This document shows positions 62,701 to 64,000 of a stretch of 64,000 nucleotides of DNA, piece by piece. The first letter of the stretch is position 1; every line of letters begins with the position of its first letter. The DNA comes from Halomonas sp. A40-4. Its GTDB lineage: Bacteria > Pseudomonadota > Gammaproteobacteria > Pseudomonadales > Halomonadaceae. Below the pieces are notes generated by a model. The model was given only the letters and a program-made list of their open reading frames with translations. It searched no databases and was not told the DNA's origin. A program made the position numbers and the translations under genes. The stretch lies in assembly GCF_015767635.1 (NCBI RefSeq), contig NZ_CP065230.1, positions 1,054,001 through 1,118,000 on the forward strand, read 5' to 3'.

Positions 62701-64000
62701 CCGACCTCGGTGCCCACAACGGCCTCGAGTTCCGCCTGGCTGACGGCTCCACGGTCACCATTGCCGCCGGTCAAGTGAGTGGCAGCACCACCGTGACCGC
62801 CGGCGACGACGCCTTCGTGGGCGGTCAGGAGACCCTGACCAACAGCATCACCGAGATCGTGGGCGACAGCGACAGCGAGTTCGAAGACCTGGCCACCGCC
62901 GGTGAGACCAGCGTCACCGTGACCGACGAACCCGGCACGCCGGGCGAACCGGGCGAGCCCAACGACGGCGACCCGATCACCCTCAGCATCGCACCGACCT
63001 CGGCGCAGTTCACCGAAGCCCAGGCGCAGACCTTCACGGTCAGCCTGAGCGAAGCGGTCGACCGTGACGTCGAAGTCACCCTGGACGGCGGCAACACCGT
63101 CACCATCGAACAGGGCGAGACCGAAGTCACCTACACCCGCGAGCCCCAAGGCGACGACGTGTTCGTTGACGGCGAGACCGTTGAAGTCGCGCTGGAAGGC
63201 GCCGCGGCCACTGACGGCACCGCGTTTGAAAACCTCACCCTGGGCGAGGCCGCCGAAGCCGAGATCGTCGACACCATCGACACCGTCACCGCCACGCTGA
63301 GTGCGGACACCGACAGCGTCGCCGAAGGCGGCGAAGTCACCTACAGCGTGACCCTGAGCGGTCCGGAAGGCGCCGACCTCGGTGCCCACAACGGCCTCGA
63401 GTTCCGCCTGGCTGACGGCTCCACGGTCACCATTGCCGCCGGTCAAGTGAGTGGCAGCACCACCGTGACCGCCGGCGACGACGCCTTCGTGGGCGGTCAG
63501 GAGACCCTGACCAACAGCATCACCGAGATCGTGGGCGACAGCGACAGCGAGTTCGAAGACCTGGCCACCGCCGGTGAGACCAGCGTCACCGTGACCGACG
63601 AACCCGGCACGCCGGGCGAACCGGGCGAGCCCAACGACGGCGACCCGATCACCCTCAGCATCGCACCGACCTCGGCGCAGTTCACCGAAGCCCAGGCGCA
63701 GACCTTCACGGTCAGCCTGAGCGAAGCGGTCGACCGTGACGTCGAAGTCACCCTGGACGGCGGCAACACCGTGACCATCGAACAGGGCGAGACCGAAGTC
63801 ACCTACACCCGCGAGCCCCAAGGCGACGACGTGTTCGTTGACGGCGAGACCGTTGAAGTCGCGCTGGAAGGCGCCGCGGCCAGCGACGGCACCGCGTTTG
63901 AAAACCTCACCCTGGGCGAGGCCGCCGAAGCCGAGATCGTCGACACCATCGACACTACAACTCTCACATTGAACGATGTGACAGTAGACGAGGGAACTGG
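56784..64000 (+). CDS. Giant repeat adhesin with retention module (LapA-like), 3' incomplete
   Basis: An unbroken frame of at least 2405 codons runs off the right edge. AGAGGATG precedes the ATG. Residues 1-105 form the cytosol-to-periplasm retention module (MSIATVVTITGQAWARDPDG...). T109-A-A-G112 followed by a Gly-rich linker is the LapG-type cleavage site, cut between Ala110 and Ala111 by family rule. Residues about 175-375 are two roughly 100-residue Ig-like repeats (PEQVTEA..ITVTA.VDNAPETDLVITLSN). Nine nearly identical 224-residue repeats follow, then a new segment TTTLTLNDVTVDEGTG. The C-terminal type I signal must lie beyond the window. It is a surface biofilm adhesin exported by the upstream operon. 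Confidence 0.95.
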   Translation, partial: MSIATVVTITGQAWARDPDGNLRELAVGDVLQEGETLVTSTNGSVQLDFDDGLPPTLIGGNEEVAITNDVDAENAPTEEETVAQDSEIETLLSVLEEEDGDILELLEATAAGGGAAGGGGGGGADFVQLARIEESVQGLQFEYAGGVDGGPPAVEFAEAPVEDDAAAEDDEPGLQGIITLSMPEQVTEADEITVTASVDNAPETDLVITLSNGQQITIVAGATSGDVTFSTRDDDAFQQGGQPIDLSIAGTSGGNYESLDTSSTGSVNVVDDNDVTTVTLEVPEQVTEAGDITVTARVDNAPETDLVITLSNEQQITIVAGATEGSVTFDSRNDDVFLQGAESQTLSIASTEGGNYEALDTSAEATVTTVDDNDTVTATLTADTDSVAEGGEVTYSVTLTGPEGADLGAHNGLEFRLADGSIVNIAAGQVSGSTTVTAGDDAFVGGQETLTNSITEIVGDSDSEFEDLATAGETSVTVTDEPGTPGEPGEPNDGDPITLSIAPTSAQFTEAQAQTFTVSLSEAVDRDVEVTLDGGNTVTIEQGETEVTYTREPQGDDVFVDGETVEVALEGAAATDGTAFENLTLGEAAEAEIVDTIDTVTATLSADTDSVAEGGEVTYSVTLSGPEGADLGAHNGLEFRLADGSIVNIAAGQVSGSTTVTAGDDAFVGGQETLTNSITEIVGDSDSEFEDLATAGETSVTVTDEPGTPGEPGEPNDGDPITLSIAPTSAQFTEAQAQTFTVSLSEAVDRDVEVTLDGGNTVTIEQGETEVTYTREPQGDDVFVDGETVEVALEGAAATDGTAFENLTLGEAAEAEIVDTIDTVTATLSADTDSVAEGGEVTYSVTLSGPEGADLGAHNGLEFRLADGSTVTIAAGQVSGSTTVTAGDDAFVGGQETLTNSITEIVGDSDSEFEDLATAGETSVTVTDEPGTPGEPGEPNDGDPITLSIAPTSAQFTEAQAQTFTVSLSEAVDRDVEVTLDGGNTVTITAGATETTYTREPQGDDVFVDGETVEVALEGAAATDGTAFENLTLGEAAEAEIVDTIDTVTATLSADTDSVAEGGEVTYSVTLSGPEGADLGAHNGLEFRLADGSTVTIAAGQVSGSTTVTAGDDAFVGGQETLTNSITEIVGDSDSEFEDLATAGETSVTVTDEPGTPGEPGEPNDGDPITLSIAPTSAQFTEAQAQTFTVSLSEAVDRDVEVTLDGGNTVTIEQGETEVTYTREPQGDDVFVDGETVEVALEGAAATDGTAFENLTLGEAAEAEIVDTIDTVTATLTADTDSVAEGGEVTYSVTLSGPEGADLGAHNGLEFRLADGSTVTIAAGQVSGSTTVTAGDDAFVGGQETLTNSITEIVGDSDSEFEDLATAGETSVTVTDEPGTPGEPGEPNDGDPITLSIAPTSAQFTEAQAQTFTVSLSEAVDRDVEVTLDGGNTVTIEQGETEVTYTREPQGDDVFVDGETVEVALEGAAATDGTAFENLTLGEAAEAEIVDTIDTVTATLSADTDSVAEGGEVTYSVTLSGPEGADLGAHNGLEFRLADGSTVTIAAGQVSGSTTVTAGDDAFVGGQETLTNSITEIVGDSDSEFEDLATAGETSVTVTDEPGTPGEPGEPNDGDPITLSIAPTSAQFTEAQAQTFTVSLSEAVDRDVEVTLDGGNTVTIEQGETEVTYTREPQGDDVFVDGETVEVALEGAAATDGTAFENLTLGEAAEAEIVDTIDTVTATLSADTDSVAEGGEVTYSVTLSGPEGADLGAHNGLEFRLADGSTVTIAAGQVSGSTTVTAGDDAFVGGQETLTNSITEIVGDSDSEFEDLATAGETSVTVTDEPGTPGEPGEPNDGDPITLSIAPTSAQFTEAQAQTFTVSLSEAVDRDVEVTLDGGNTVTIEQGETEVTYTREPQGDDVFVDGETVEVALEGAAATDGTAFENLTLGEAAEAEIVDTIDTVTATLTADTDSVAEGGEVTYSVTLSGPEGADLGAHNGLEFRLADGSTVTIAAGQVSGSTTVTAGDDAFVGGQETLTNSITEIVGDSDSEFEDLATAGETSVTVTDEPGTPGEPGEPNDGDPITLSIAPTSAQFTEAQAQTFTVSLSEAVDRDVEVTLDGGNTVTIEQGETEVTYTREPQGDDVFVDGETVEVALEGAAATDGTAFENLTLGEAAEAEIVDTIDTVTATLSADTDSVAEGGEVTYSVTLSGPEGADLGAHNGLEFRLADGSTVTIAAGQVSGSTTVTAGDDAFVGGQETLTNSITEIVGDSDSEFEDLATAGETSVTVTDEPGTPGEPGEPNDGDPITLSIAPTSAQFTEAQAQTFTVSLSEAVDRDVEVTLDGGNTVTIEQGETEVTYTREPQGDDVFVDGETVEVALEGAAASDGTAFENLTLGEAAEAEIVDTIDTTTLTLNDVTVDEGT
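57906..63953 (+). repeat. Nine tandem 672-bp adhesin repeats
   Basis: Units start at 57906, 58578, 59250, 59922, 60594, 61266, 61938, 62610 and 63282; each is exactly 672 bp (224 codons). Each encodes two Ig-like subdomains joined by a Pro/Gly linker (GTPGEPGEPNDGDP). Copies differ at few positions: copies 1-2 have SIVN where 3-9 have STVT; copy 3 has a private block near 59748-59769; the CTGACGGCG variant marks copies 1, 5 and 8. Confidence 0.97.

Noticed and set aside
57711-63821. A 2036-codon open frame on the minus strand opposite the adhesin repeats
   Set aside because: It is an antisense shadow. The repeat unit is a multiple of three and strongly biased in codon use, so a frame free of stops on the opposite strand is copied nine times. 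The plus frame has the start, ribosome site, retention module and family similarity.
57906-63953. Regular repeats as a CRISPR array or satellite
   Set aside because: The units are 672 bp, fully in frame and protein-coding; there are no short repeats with unique spacers.

Overview
The window looks like chromosomal DNA of a Halomonas-type gammaproteobacterium (Halomonadaceae). This rests on moderately high G+C, acidic proteins, a PHA regulator (phaR), a HiPIP, gammaproteobacterial gene order such as rnr-rlmB-rpsF-rpsR-rplI-dnaB, and best recognisable relatives in Halomonas/Pseudomonas. The assignment is by pattern recognition, not by a database search.

Layout. 1-7.1 kb: the end of a LysR-type regulator, an alkyltransferase-like DNA repair protein, a GNAT-nitrilase fusion, a small acidic secreted protein, an EamA exporter, 2,4-dienoyl-CoA reductase (fadH) and threonine aldolase. 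7.3-12.5 kb: the conserved prkA-yeaH-spoVR stress trio, then a HiPIP. 12.7-23.6 kb: a stand-alone RAM-domain protein, a membrane-anchored nuclease, three tRNA-Leu(CAG) genes, rnr-rlmB, the rpsF-rpsR-DUF2232-rplI operon and dnaB carrying an endonuclease-bearing intein. 23.6-37.1 kb: an Fe-S photolyase, hemH, and an ~8.2-kb lower-GC block with a complete trans-4-hydroxy-L-proline catabolic set (epimerase, D-hydroxyproline oxidase, deaminase, 2-oxoglutarate-semialdehyde dehydrogenase, GntR regulator, NhaC-type transporter). The block is bounded by a duplicated 3' end of hemH. After it come a DUF2256 gene and a second photolyase/cryptochrome. 37.2-50 kb: mostly housekeeping (lytic transglycosylase, rsmE, phaR, purD, prkB, HIT protein, an altered coq7, ettA), a short LOV photoreceptor, an MFS carrier, a SelW-like protein and an EamA exporter.

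50-64 kb is a biofilm-adhesin locus of the Lap type: a TolC-family outer-membrane channel, an ABC exporter with a C39-like domain, an HlyD adaptor and a LuxR-type regulator form a tight operon. This is followed by a giant adhesin with an N-terminal retention module, a TAAG LapG-type cleavage site, two Ig-like repeats and nine tandem 672-bp repeats. The adhesin runs off the right edge.

Most interesting points: (1) the direct repeat of the hemH 3' end around the hydroxyproline block, with only synonymous differences and with the presumed native hemH terminator left on the far side, indicating insertion of a foreign or allelic segment; (2) a 7-bp tandem duplication at the end of the TolC gene that splits off a SPOR domain, a possible phase-variable or recent frameshift; (3) a 15-bp operator shared by the hydroxyproline promoters; (4) near-identical adhesin repeats with a higher-order three-repeat pattern; (5) a pair of dispersed palindromic repeats, each between convergent genes.
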